Source: Riptortus pedestris (Eukaryota; Arthropoda; Insecta; Hemiptera; Alydidae). From it: a stretch of DNA of 64,000 nucleotides. Each line of letters starts with the position of its first letter. Position 1 is the stretch's first letter. The notes under the pieces were generated by a model. It was not told the DNA's origin. It was given only the letters and a program-made list of their open reading frames with translations, and ran no database searches. A program made the position numbers and the translations under genes. Positions 49,584-60,590 of this stretch are shown piece after piece. The stretch is taken from NCBI GenBank assembly GCA_019009955.1, contig CM032233.1:128483501-128547500 (forward strand). Direction: 5' to 3'.

Positions 49584-49797
49584 GTTATGTACATGTCCAC
49601 CTGGAAGGAAAGACTCCGGACAAGACACCAATATATACCTGAGAAGGAATAAAACTCTTCAGTTTCAGCGAAAGCCCTGAGGAAGCTAGAAGCATCTCTA
49701 GCGAAACGTCGGCAAACATCATGAAGACACGGTCAATACCCGAAGACCTTAATAGTTCTAATGACAAGGACCGTGGAAGTCTAAGAGTACACTTGAA
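49584..49797 (+). other. Insert with a hammerhead-ribozyme-like motif
   Basis: This block interrupts Helentron-type sequence. On the plus strand it contains GCC (49674-49676), CTGAGGA (49677-49683), a 6 bp stem GCTAGA/TCTAGC with a six-base loop (49685-49702), GAAA (49703-49706), CGTC (49707-49710) and GGC (49711-49713). The order and the GCC/GGC stem I match a minimal hammerhead with a self-complementary ACGT stem III. One extra A (49684) between CTGAGGA and stem II departs from the consensus. It may come from a Penelope-like or other retroelement; no coding region remains. Confidence 0.4.
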
Positions 49798-49986
49798 TAT
49801 TTATAGTATTGTCATATACATATATTTATACATGAATCTCCTCACTCATACTTGTCTATTATCGTCCTAGCGGTCTTAATTTTTGATGTAAAAAGAAAGA
49901 TCAAGTTCGTTAATGACTGATATCGGACCCGTGGGAATGGTAGGGGGTTAGAGAGAGAATTTCGAAAAATCTTAATATCTCCGTTA
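49798..49986 (-). mobile_element. Helentron core fragment
   Basis: TAGCGGTCTTAATTTTTGAT, AAGATCAAGTTCGTTAATGA and CTTAATATCTCCGTTAT are minus-strand core blocks. There is no microsatellite or terminus. It is broken by the Helitron that follows. Confidence 0.5.
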
Positions 49987-50648
49987 TTGGTTTTTCGGCA
50001 GATATGCACATGACAGAAGTAGTTTATTTTTTTATTTGAAGTAACTTTTGTGATATTCACTTTTGTCTTATAAAAATGTAAAAACCATATACGCACTATA
50101 AACTAAAGCGGGAGCCAACTGTTTTATTGAGCACTAACGATTGTACCGAACTTAACAAAACTCGGTATGTGAATTAGCATTAATTCTTCCATGTTTATAA
50201 GCTATATTAAAATTTATAGGTTCAAACGGGAGTGGGGGAGACCTGAAATAAAAATATGCGATATTTCATTTTCTATTTGTTTTTCGGTTATGATATATCT
50301 AAAACAGCCGTCACCATTAAGCTTTGGACCACATCAAGGAAAAGGAACTTTAATTCATCCATGGTTTGGAAGACAGAATACTTTCTACAACTATGAATTA
50401 TACTGTTCATTACGTTTTAAAAAAACCTACATGCTCAGGCGAAGGGAAATATAATAATATTAGAAGAGTGAAGTCTTAAATAACAAATAATTTTATTATT
50501 AACAAATCCACAGCAACGACGGGTATAAACCCTAAAAACTGTGACAGGGAAATGTTCAAATATTGTGGAAAGTAAAGCCTTGCCAAAAAAATACCATCTT
50601 TATTCAGCCTAAAATGAATTCCCGGGCGAAGCCGGGTACCTTAGCTAG
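49987..50648 (+). mobile_element. Helitron 3' part
   Basis: It starts inside a 297 bp unit (TGGTTTTTCGGCAGATATGC) and includes one more unit boundary (GGGAGACCTGAAATAAAAAT) and the coding-like tail (50288-50454). It ends with CCCGGGCGAAGCCGGG (about 50623-50638), TACCTTAG and CTAG (50645-50648). The C-run region found in longer copies is deleted. Confidence 0.7.
50288..50454 (+). other. Coding-like tail of the Helitron, longest open copy
   Basis: The frame contains YLKQPSPLSFGPHQGKGT, then LIHPWFGRQNTFYNYELYCS and an arginine-rich end. It aligns with 4951-5130 at the protein level, with a clean six-residue difference. Function and origin are unknown, and there is no sign of a promoter or splice sites. 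Confidence 0.3.
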
Positions 50649-51149
50649 TATTCTATAAATGTTGTCATGTACGATTTTTCACTTGACCGTTGATTATTAA
50701 CGGAGATATTCCCATTTTTTAGTTTTTGGCACTCAGTAAACCCTTATCTCCCTTACTCCCTCACTTGATATTTAGTTTTACAAGAATCGCTTGTAAATCA
50801 AGTTTGGTAACAATCAAACAAATAATGCGACCGCAAGAACGGAATAGACTAGTATGTGTGGGAAGATTTGTGTATGTGCGTGCGTGTTTGTGTGTGTGTG
50901 TGTGTGTGTGTGGGTTACATTCGTCATCTCTTAGGTAGGGCACATGAAGGAATCTTTGAAAATCGCAGCAGCACAACCTCAATAGCTGATTTTCGTTGAA
51001 GGAACGGATTGAATTAATACCTCATTGAACGGACCTCATTTTCGTCATCTACTAAGCAGCATCGACGGATATTTGAGGACATTTGTTGAAAATTTCATGT
51101 TATGAGTACTGCCTCAATTACTGACTTTCCTTAACGGAACTCTGTTAAA
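50649..51149. mobile_element. Series of Helentron fragments
   Basis: 50649-50760 is a minus-strand piece (CTATAAATGTTGTCATGTAC, TTGATTATTAACGGAGATAT). 50780-51002 is a plus-strand 3' half with a (GT)n tract (50889-50912) in the microsatellite position and a worn tip. 51026-51149 is another plus-strand 3' end (TTGAACGGACCTCATTTTCG, ACTGACTTTCCTTAACGGAA, CTCTGTTAA). Confidence 0.5.
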
Positions 51150-51505
51150 AGGTCAAACCTTTTGCTAAGAGAAGTAAATCTTAGAAGCAATAAAGAATTA
51201 TTATTATGAGAAAAATTACGTGGTATTTCCACTCAAAGACTTAATTGCGGGGGAAGAATTGTGTAGTCAAGAGATTTGGCAGGGGAAACATTATTATCCA
51301 TTTTTCTTTTAATGGAAACAAGAAATGTTTTTAAAAGAGGATTTCTTCTCTAAAATATTTCGACTAAAAATGAACCCGAAATTAATTAACCTGATTCCCC
51401 GGAAAAAGGTTGCATTTTCCTTTTCATGATAATTGTTTTTCATGTATAAAAATAGCAAGTTTTAAAGAATAAATTCAGATTGTATAATTTCCCTTAAATA
51501 AATAT
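51150..51505. other. Unassigned AT-rich sequence
   Basis: No terminal repeats, coding motifs or family resemblance were recognised in this spacer between Helentrons. Confidence 0.3.
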
Positions 51506-51506
51506 A

Positions 51507-52165
51507 AAAAGTCCGTCGCGCAGAGGCTTCCTAAACTTTGCAGATTTCCTTCGTGAAGTTTTACAATAGATAAATCTACATACTGGTAACACTTAACACT
51601 ATCGTGAATATTAAGTGAATAAATAAAAACGGTAGAAATCTTTTAGTCAGTTTTAGGATACCCTCAAAACGGAATGCATCTGAATTGTAAACAAATAGGT
51701 TTGTCTACCTCTCAGAGCTGAACAGATAGGTTGAAATATTCTTCACCTGAAAGAAAAACAATTACTGCAATACATATGAATGTAATATATTAATTCTATT
51801 GAAAACTATTTACTATATCTAGTACTGTAATTTATAATGAATCATAATAAATTTTATTTCAATCTCTCAAATTTTAGTAGTCCAAGAATTTTTGATGGGA
51901 GGGGGGATCAACAGAACACATTTGCATGTATCTCGTATAATAAAGGTCTTTTCAAAACAATATTTGATATTTAAGCTTCGAATATAATGGTTTATTATAC
52001 AACACAGGATTGTTTAAGTGATATGTGCAGAAGTGGGGGTTGGCTGAAGGCTGGAAACTGAAAAATGCAAATATCTCGGTTAATATTAAAGATAGAGAAT
52101 AAAAGTTTATAACAATATTTATAGTATATTTAATTTACCATTAGATTGATTAATAGATTTCGAAG
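51507..52165 (+). mobile_element. Long-form Helentron, 5' part
   Basis: It begins AAAAAGTCCGTCGCGCAGAG and contains the long-form insert (ATTACTGCAATACATATGAA, GTCCAAGAATTTTTGATGGG, AGAAGTGGGGGTTGGCTGAA). It enters the core (TAATATTAAAGATAGAGAAT) and stops near TTTAATTTACCATTAGATTG. The 3' half is missing. Confidence 0.65.
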
Positions 52166-52210
52166 TGGGAGAGACCACCCCTTCGTTTTACAGACCTAAG
52201 ATGTAAGTAA

Positions 52211-52767
52211 AAAGTCCGTCACGCAGGGGCTGCGTAAACTAAGCAGATTTCCCACGTGGTTAAGCAACAGAGAAATCTGCCTAATAACAACTGTAGTAGT
52301 AAGAAACCTCTAAACCTAAACACATTATTTAGGGCGTAATAACCCAGTAGTTTCTAGCCCCAAAAAACAGTTAACCTAACCTCTAAACCTATTCACGAGG
52401 GACGAATTGTTATGGAAACGGCCACCAGAGCTCTCGGCGGAAAGTCCGAACATAGCCTACTGGCGACCACACGCAGAATACAAATGCAAATATCTCGGTT
52501 AATATTTAAGATACAGAAAAAATGTATAGAACAATATTTATAGTAAATTTAATTTGCAATAAGATTTATTCTATACAATTTTTCGATCCGACGCATAATA
52601 ACAGAGATATTTTGAATTTTCAAAAATCCCCCCCTCTAAACCCCCCCTCCCTCTGGTCCTATTTCAGCAATTAACGAACTTGATCTGCCTTTTTACATAA
52701 AACGGTTAAATATAGAGTTTCGTAACGATCAAACAAAAGTTGCGACCGCTAGAGCGTTAACAGACAA

Positions 52768-52811
<44 letters not shown>

Positions 52812-52937
52812 TTTTGAACGGACCTCATTTTCGTCATCTCTTGGGTAGGATCGATGGACATTTGAAGAAATTTTTCGAAACTCGCGTCATGAGTACGACC
52901 TCAATAGCTGATTTCCCTTAAGGGAAATCTGCTAAAA
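52211..52937 (+). mobile_element. Helentron/HINE-like element, complete short-form reference copy
   Basis: All modules are intact: 5' AAGTCCGTCACGCAGGGGCT, subterminal repeat AGCAGATTTCCCACGTGG, GTAGTAGTAAGAAACCTCTA, AAATGCAAATATCTCGG, CGATCCGACGCATAATAACA, a C-rich block, GCGACCGCTAGAGCGTTAAC, (TA)n (52770-52809), TTTTGAACGGACCTCATTTT, GGATCGATGGACATTTGAAG, hairpin GATTTCCCTTAAGGGAAATC and TGCTAA. About 725 bp with no coding capacity. The terminal logic (5' T-rich start, subterminal inverted repeats, 3' hairpin, central tandem repeat) fits Helentron-associated interspersed elements. Confidence 0.85.
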
Positions 52938-52969
52938 GACACAGACTAAAAACAACATAATGCGGCGAA

Positions 52970-54175
52970 CACTGGAGCGAGTGATAGGGTAAGCCGGACA
53001 TTCATTACTATCTCCGTTTCTACTGGTCCTAGAATATTGATTCTGGTGTCATTTTAAAGCACATCCAATACTCTATCGAACTACCTCATCAGCAATTTTT
53101 TAAGCAATTTTGCCAGATGCGATATAACGGTAGGATGAATTTTATACAGATTATGTATCGCTTACTAAGTAGAGAATTGTGATTTGTAGGCACATAATAT
53201 CAACATATGTTTTATAATTTTTTATTTTTTTAATAAATTGAAATTCACGAACGCAATGCTAAAATTGTAAACAAGCAACTCGGGAACAGGTTTGCTTGAA
53301 TACCAATTTTTTCTTCTGTAATTGTATTTTCTAGTATTCTTAGAAAAAAAAAATCAGTTGGTCATTTAAAAAGTTTCTTTCTAATATCTTTCAAGGAAAT
53401 AACAACAAAAACAAATACTACTTACTTCTACTTTGAAGAATACGATAAATGAATTTGCTTCCTTTAATTACATTTATTCTTTTAATCAATAATGCTAACT
53501 TTAAACGGATTTCACTTTATGACACCTTGGACCTTTTTAAAAGGACAGTAAACATATTTAGACAAGAAAAGCACGTATTTAACTATTTCTTCGAACGTGA
53601 ATGGTGGCGTCAATTGCGTAGAGGAGGAGGCGTTTTACACCGTACGTAGTTGGGAAAGGTCCGCGGGAGGTATAATACGTCTTCCGCACCGAAAGTGTTA
53701 ACACTAAAAGTAAAATATTTAATGAATAGGCAAGTTTAGGTAAGATCTGATGACGTTGTAAATAAGACAATATACTCCTTAAAGCATGCCAAGTGGCATT
53801 TTTTCAAGCAAATACAAGCGATTTGCATATTCAATTAAATAAAATTATTTTCAGCTGGATGTAAAAAAAAAAATTAGAGGAATTCTAAAAACCTTTTGTG
53901 CCAGTTTTTGATTTGTTATAATACCCTTAATGTGTACTGGAAGCAACAATAATTTATAAAATGAAATAAGAGTTCACGACGATTTTAATAACCCAAGGCT
54001 TTTTTTAACATAGCAATTATAACCAGGCATTATGTAAAACCCATTGCAATAATATGGCTAAAAATTGGCTCAATTGAAAAGGGTTTATGTGGTACTAACA
54101 ATACAATCAAAATCCCAAATTAAAACTTTTATTTTTTCCACCAATGTCCAACATTACTGAAGGATCGCTCCAGTG
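52970..54175. mobile_element. TIR DNA transposon, non-autonomous, ~9 bp target duplication
   Basis: Ends read CACTGGAGCGA inwards on both sides (11 bp perfect, then imperfect similarity including GGACATT). Flanks are TGCGGCGAA (52961-52969) and TGCGGCGTA (54176-54184), a nearly perfect 9 bp duplication. The 1206 bp interior is AT-rich with only short frames (for example 53449-53649) and no recognised transposase. An 8-9 bp duplication fits hAT, P, Merlin or Mutator-like elements; the terminal sequence alone does not decide. Confidence 0.7.
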
Positions 54176-54184
54176 TGCGGCGTA

Positions 54185-54706
54185 CAGATATATAAAACCT
54201 ACTGACCTACTACTAACGGACAACTAACTGAGTACAACTTTTGACCACCTTTGAAGATGGTGCCTTCGCATCGCAAGTACTATGCCAGCTTTCCTCGATC
54301 ATCGGCCAGTAACGACGGTCTCTACCGACAGAAATGGCAACAGTATTAACTATACTGGCATTTCTTCCATTTCTTTATCATTGATTCTACTAAATTTCTT
54401 TTGGACATTATTGTTATATTTCCAGGCTATATTACATACCCTATTACAAATTGGTTTCAGTTTTCAACATATTTGTGGGTGATAGTTGAATGAATAGAAC
54501 TGTTATAATTACATATTATCCAAGTTCTCTTTTAATTGTTTTTTTACTATTTTGCAATAAAATGTAAGCATTAAGTTTATCATTTTTACTAATCTGTTTG
54601 TGATTTATTAACGGTAAGAAATCTGTAATTGGGGTTTGTTGAAGCTTCTTTTCTTTTTGTGTAATTATCATCGGGTAGACCACATCTTCCTTCTTTCTCT
54701 CGTTAA
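54185..54706. other. Unassigned sequence
   Basis: It begins with a TATATAAAA-type string near 54187 and moderately mixed composition (TTCCTCGATCATCGGCCAGT at 54292). One 66-residue frame (54282-54482) is unrecognised. It could be ordinary intergenic DNA. Confidence 0.3.
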
Positions 54707-54820
54707 TAGCAGATTTCTCTTAAGGGGCTTCAGCTATTGAGGTCGTACTCATGACGCGATTTTCGAAAAAATTCTTCAAATGTCTATCCTGGAAAGGACG
54801 AAAATGAGGTCTGTTCAAAA

Positions 54821-54887
<67 letters not shown>

Positions 54888-54892
<5 letters not shown>

Positions 54893-56148
54893 TGGGAATA
54901 AGTTTTAATTTTTTTTATGGTGAAAAAAAAAACAAATTGGAATAGAGAAATAAAAAAGTACTTTATTCAAAATAATTTCCATTTGAAGCGACAACCTGGG
55001 CCCATCTTTCAGGCAGTAAACGGATTTCTCGAGCGAAGAATTCTATATCTTTCGACGCAATCCAGTCATCCACCCATTTTTTAACATCCTCGTATGTGGT
55101 AAAGCGCTGCCTAGTAAGTGCTGACTGCATAGACCGGAACAAATGATAATCTGAAGGGGCAATGTCTGGTGAATACGGCGGGTGGGGTAGGACATCCCAG
55201 TTGACCTGTTCTAGGTATGTCCGGACGGGATGACCAACATGGGGCCTAGCATTGTCGTGCTGCAAAATCAGTTTTTCATGTCTATCACGCCATTCAGGTC
55301 GTTTTTCTTGAATAGCTCGTTTCAAACGTATTAACTGAAGTCGGTAAAGTTAGGAATTAATAGTTTCAGACTGTTTCAGCAGCTCATAGTAGACCACACC
55401 CCGCATGTATCACCAGATACAGAGCATCACCTTTAAGCCATGAATATTGCGCTTGGGTGTTGATGGACCTGGTTCACCTGGCTTCACCCATGCAAGTTTA
55501 CGTTTAGGATTGTCATAGTGCATCCATTTTTCATCGCCAGTGATGATCCGATGCAAAAAAATTCTTTTTTCTTTGACGATCAAGCAACATTTCGCAAGTG
55601 ACCAAACGTCTTTCAATATCCCTTTCCTTCAACTCGTATGGCGTCCAATTTCCTGCCTTCTGAACCATTCCCAGAGCATGTAGCCGTTTTCCAATGGTGG
55701 ATCGATCAACACCTAATGCTGTAGCCAACTCTTCAAGGGTCTGACAAGGATCAATGTCAAGCAATTCCTGAAGTTCCTCGTCTTGAAACTTTGTTGGGGC
55801 ACCATCGCGTTCTTTGTCATCGACATCAAAGTCACCACTTTTGAAGCGCTTGAACCAATTTCTGCAAGTCGCCTACGATGGAGCATGGTCACCATAAACA
55901 TCCACAAACAAGCGATATGTTTCTGCAGCACTTTTCTTTAAAACATAGTAATGAAGCAGAACTTCCTGTTTTTTTGGAACATATTCCATGATATAAGAAA
56001 TCTAGATGTTAACACTCCAAGCTAATGTACTGTGTTTATCACCTCACTAACACCCTTTCTTAATCAATGTATGGAAGATTAGATAAGATGTAAGAGATAA
56101 CAATTTCAACATTAAAAAAAAAAAAAATTAAAACTTATTCCCATACCT
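54888..56148 (-). mobile_element. mariner element (Mos1-like)
   Basis: The element is 1261 bp with inverted repeats of about 28 bp (GGGTATGGGAATAAGTTTTA left, AGGTATGGGAATAAGTTTTA right) and TA duplications at 54886-54887 and 56149-56150. Length and structure are normal for mariner. The minus-strand transposase (54963-55989) is disabled. It lies in the (TA)n tract of a Helentron, so it arrived later. Confidence 0.93.
54963..55989 (-). pseudogene. mariner transposase, D,D34D, inactivated
   Basis: The start is the ATG at 55989, with an N-terminal helix-turn-helix domain (NWFKRFKSGDFDVDD, LEELATALGVDRSTIGKRLH). The catalytic Asps are in TGDEKW and HDNARPH, and in the mariner signature YSPDIAPSDYHLF, where the spacing of the second and third is 34. 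The end is WAQVVASNGNYFE. It resembles the mauritiana (Mos1) subfamily. Damage: a TAG in the N-terminal domain (near 55870), a frameshift in the A-rich run near 55550-55570, and two further stops between 55326 and 55410. Confidence 0.93.
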
Positions 56149-56630
56149 TATATATGTGTGTGTGTGTGTGTCTGTTAACGCTCTATCACTCGCAATTTTT
56201 GTTTAATCCTTACCAAACTCGGTATTTAATCGTTTCATATAAAATGAAAGATGAAGCTCGTTAATGGCTGAAATCGGAACAGTGAGATGGGAGGGGGGAT
56301 TTCGAAAATTCGAAATATCTCCGTTACTATTCGTCAAATCGAAAAATTGTATAGAACCAATCTTATTGCAAAAATGTAATTCTCGATTAATGTTATGTAC
56401 GTTTTTGCTATTGATTATTAACCAAGGTATTTGCTTTTTTTAGTTTTCCGTCTTCAGTAAAATACCACTCATGTCATATTGACAGTAAGGTGTTATATTA
56501 TGAAGCACATTACTTGAAGCCTAAATACCAAATATTGTTATCATTGAACCTTTACGTTTTGAGGTAAATGCAAATACGTGGTTCACGTGGGAAATCTGCT
56601 TGGTTGACGTAGCCCCTGCGTGACGGTCTT

Positions 56631-57416
56631 TTTTATTTTTTTCTAATTTTAATTTCCCACTTGATAGCTTTTACTTAAGATAGAGATAAAATTTTGTAAC
56701 GGAGAAACAAGTGTGTGTGTGTGTACAGTTTAGAACGGACTTCATTTTCGTCAATTCCTGGGTAGGACCGATGGACATTTGAAAACTGCTCATGGGAAAA
56801 TGGAAGTAATCTTATTAATGACAAAGTGAGTCTGGCATATAGCACCTGGAATGGTATTGATTTCAATACCTGGTGCTCATATTAACAAAGCGAATTGCTC
56901 CCACTAGCTATAGAGACTAGTGGTAGATTAGTAAATGTTCCAATATTGCTGTTGATATTATTGCATTTCTCATCGGGAATTCATGCTCTTCTCAACTCGA
57001 AGCTATTGAAATTAGTTTTGGGAATAAACTCTACTGGCCGCTCTACATGGACAATATGCAGAATTACAAATTCAATTACTATGATAATATCAGAAAGGTC
57101 GATGAGGCAAACCTTCATTGTGTTTTATATTGACTTGACAGCCACAGTAATGGTATAAATTGATTCCAGCCCCTTTATGACGGCTGACATTTAAATTAAA
57201 CGGACCGCCTTTTCCTGTAATTTAATTATTGCTAGAGACTTTTCCTTTAGCCCTATTCATGTGTGTTTCCAGGCCAGTAGTTTTTAATCCAATTCAAGTG
57301 AAAAACGGATCCTTCGGGATTCAATAGGATTTCGAGAAATTAATCAAGTTATTATGGGGTGTTGGAATATTATTACCAGATTGTAATCGGTAACCTGGAA
57401 AGTCATTGGATAATTT
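56631..57416. other. Unassigned sequence with a Helentron scrap
   Basis: 56712-56790 is a plus-strand Helentron piece after a (GT)n tract (ACGGACTTCATTTTCGTCAA, GGACCGATGGACATTTGA). 56800-57416 is not recognised. A plus-strand 87-codon frame (56895-57158) has hydrophobic segments but no domain I know. A small palindrome, ACCTGGAATGGTATTGATTT-type, sits near 56843. Confidence 0.3.
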
Positions 57417-58345
57417 TTTAGCAGATTTCACTTAAGGAAAATCAGCTTTTGACTAGGGATGGGTGTCGATTAATCGATTAATCGGAATAATCGATTAATA
57501 CTCCAAATAATCGGTGTATTTTTAATCGATGTTTACGATGCTTGATTAATCTGGTAATCGATGCTTTAATCACGATTACTTAACTTTTTTTTCTTCTTTT
57601 CTTTTTCTTAAGTGAGAGTTGAGACTAATTTTTCATATTTTGAAGCTAATTGTTCAACTTTTCCACAATCGATTTTTTTTCAATACTAGCTACATTTCAA
57701 TCAGTAAAAATTTGTTTTTTATTGTTATTGAGGATTAACTAACCTCTGTCAATTATCTTTTAACAATTGCAGTTACCAGACAATCGAAGGTTTTACACCT
57801 CTTTTTTGTTTGAGCTTACTAGCACATTTGAAAATTTAAAAAAATTAAAAAAAAATATAAATTACATTTCAAAAATTAAAATTAAAAACCTTAATTCGTG
57901 GATGATCCACGAAACATGTATCCTGCTGAATAAATATTTTTAATCCAAACAAAGATTTTTTTTAACAATATTTAGATTAAGTTTTTTAATTTTTGAAATG
58001 TAATTTATATTTTTTTTTTTTTATTTTTAAATGTGCTAGTAAGCTCAAACAAAAAAGAGGTGTAAAACCTTCGATTGTCTGGTAACTGCAATTGTTAAAA
58101 GATAATTGAAAGAGGTTAGTTAATCCTCAATAAAAATATAAACATAACTAGCAATTAACATATATATATAGAAATATTGAAATTTGTTTTTTCTTGGTTT
58201 TTGTCGATTATTCGATTTTTTTGACGTCGACGTATCGATTAATTAGTGTAAATATTAATCGGTTGTCAATAATCGATGTTTTGTAGTTCGATACCCATCC
58301 CTACTTTTGACATTGTACTATTCCCTCCCTCTTCCTCATACCCTA
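57417..58345 (-). mobile_element. Helentron 3' tip split by a foldback element
   Basis: AGCAGATTTCACTTAAGGAA and ATCAGC mark the hairpin end of a minus-strand Helentron. It continues only a few bases before the 8 bp duplication that flanks the element 57454-58303, and then fades (ATTGTACTATTCCC). The rest of this Helentron is lost. Confidence 0.5.
57454..58303. mobile_element. hAT-like foldback element (850 bp)
   Basis: A perfect 8 bp duplication CTTTTGAC lies at 57446-57453 and 58304-58311. Ends read TAGGGATGGGT inwards on both sides, then TCGA after one difference. Inside are inverted arms of about 155-160 bp (about 57724-57885 and 57981-58133) that are almost perfect complements, around a 19 bp palindrome TTCGTGGATGATCCACGAA (57895-57913). 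The left subterminal part has three CGATTAAT-type repeats. No coding sequence. The 8 bp duplication supports hAT. Confidence 0.8.
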
Positions 58346-58474
58346 TGAGGAGTTATTTATTTGAATACATGTTTCATTGCCACATGGCATATTACATGTA
58401 TGATTATGTTTAAATACATTTTTATTTTACAATGGGTATACGTTAATCAACTATCTAATCAAATATAATATAAA
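58346..58474. other. Short unassigned spacer
   Basis: AT-rich sequence between the worn Helentron tip and the next Helentron 5' end; nothing recognised. Confidence 0.3.
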
Positions 58475-58948
58475 AAAGTCCGTCACGCAGGGGCTGCGTA
58501 AACTAAGCAGATTTCCCACGTGAAGTTTTATAATAGAGAAATTTCAGAATAGAGAGTCAAACAGTTACGGGAAGGGCCCAAACTAGCTCTTGACGGAAAC
58601 TCACGACTAGACCCGAAGTTAGCCAATCTCATCTCTGAAGCTGAAAACAGAAAAATGCAAATATCTCGGTAAATATTCAAGATACAGAATAAATGTATAT
58701 AACGTTATTTATAGTAAATTTAATTTGCAATAAGATTGCTTCTATAGAAATTTTCGATCCGACGTATAGTAAACGAGATATTTCGAATTTTCGAAAATCC
58801 TCCCCTCTAAACCCCCCCCTCCCACTGGTCCGATTTCAGCCATTAACGAACTTGATCTTTATTTTTGCATAAAACGTTTAAATATCGAGTTTGGTAACGA
58901 TCAAACGAAAATTGCGACCGCTAGAGCGTTAACAGACAAATATATATA

Positions 58949-60538
58949 TCTATATATATATAAAATTGTAACCTCTGTCTGTACATTGATTTTTTTTGGG
59001 AAATTTCACGATAACTTTTCGTTTCACATGTCATAGACACCATAATTGCATTTTGTTTCTTTGGTGTCTGTTTGTTTGTTTGTTTGTTTATTTGTTTGTT
59101 TGTTTGTTACCTTTTCACGCATAAACGGCTGAACCGAATTTTATGAAACTTGGTATGTATATTACTACTAGCCCAACTTAGACTTTAGGCTATATTAATA
59201 TTCTCTAAGACAAACAGAAGTGGGGGTTATAAGGGAGGCCTCCAATTAAAAATAGCGATATTTCGTTTCCTATTGCTTTTTCAGCGAATATGCCCATAAC
59301 AAAAGTTGTTTATTTTGTAATTTAGAGTAACTTTTGTTATATACACTTTTGTCGTAAGCCGAAGTATAAATGAGTTATAAGCTAAAAACTATAGCGGGAG
59401 TCATTAATTTTATTGGGCTCAAAAGACTCAACCGAACTAAATATAACTCGGTATGTTTATTAGAATTGACGCCTTAATTATCATAAGCCAAACCAACATT
59501 TCTATGGACGAGCAGGAGTGGGGTTTGTAAGGGAGGCCTGAAATTAACAGTAGTGATATTTTGTTTCCTATTGGTTTTTCGACAAACATGCACATGACAA
59601 AAGTTGTTTATTTTGTTAATTTCAGTAACTTTTGTTATATTCACTTTTGTCGTATAGAAAAGTATAAACGAGATATACGCTAAAACCTATAGAGGAAGTG
59701 AACTATTTTATATGGCACAAAAGAATCAACCAAACTAAATAAAACTCGGTATGTGTATTAGCACTAACGCTTTCATTATAACAAGCCATGCCAACATTTC
59801 TAGGGACGGGCAGGAGTGGGGGTTACAAGGAAAGCCAAAAATTAAAAATAGCAATATTTCGTTTCTTATTGGTTTTTCGGCATATATGAACATAACAAAA
59901 GTTATTCGTTTTGTTATTTAGAGTAACTTTTGTTATATGCACTTTTGCCGTATACGGTAGTATAAATGAGTTATACGCTAAAACCTATAGCGGGAGTCCA
60001 CAATTTTATTTGGCACAAAAGACTCAACCGAACTAAACCAAACTCGGTATTTGAATTAGCACTAACGCCTTCCTTATAATAAGCCATACTATTTCTAGGG
60101 ACGGGCAGGAGTGGGAGTTGTAAGGGAGGCCTGAAATTAAAATAGTGATTTCCTATTGGGGTTTCGGCAAATATGCAAATAACAAAAGTTGTTTAATTTG
60201 TTATTTAGAGAAATTTTCTCAACACTTCTTTTCAATATGAACTACCAGGTACCTCAAATGAAAACATTTATTCAAATGTATATCAATATTTTCTCATTAA
60301 TAATTCAAATCTATGCATAATGCACAGGAAACGGGAAATATGACAATATGCAGAACAGTGAAGTCTTGCATAAAAAAATAATTTTATTATTAACAAATCC
60401 ACATAAACGACGGGTGTTAACCCTAAACACTGGGACGGGTAAATGTCATAATATTGTGCAAAGTAAAGCCTTGCCAAAAATATACCACCAACATTCAGCC
60501 CCAAATGAATTCCCGAGCGAAGCCGGGTATCTCAGCTA

Positions 60539-60539
<1 letters not shown>
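58949..60539 (+). mobile_element. Non-autonomous Helitron, complete reference copy
   Basis: The 5' start is TCTATATATATATAAAATTG (58949). GTTTGTTTGTTACCTTTTCA and AAACGGCTGAACCGAATTTT follow. GGCC/AGCC landmarks at 59237, 59535, 59832 and 60128 define units of 296-298 bp. The 3' end has the CCCGAGCGAAGCCGGG hairpin (about 60509-60524) and TATCTCAG, then CTAG (60536-60539) before T. The TC start, hairpin, CTRR end and A/T insertion site fit canonical Helitrons. No Rep/helicase is present. Confidence 0.85.

Positions 60540-60569
<30 letters not shown>

Positions 60570-60590
<21 letters not shown>

Larger units (their letters stand above)
54707..56630 (-). mobile_element. Helentron with a mariner in its microsatellite
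   Basis: The left side is a 3' tip with a decayed hairpin (AGCAGATTTCTCTTAAGGGG), CAGCTATTGAGGTCGTACTC, a shortened GTCTATCCTGG and (TA)n from 54822. The mariner (54888-56148) splits the tract. After it come (GT)n, CTGTTAACGCTCTATCACTC, the core and the 5' terminus (CACGTGGGAAATCTGCTTGG, CCCCTGCGTGACGG). Without the mariner it is about 660 bp. Confidence 0.8.
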
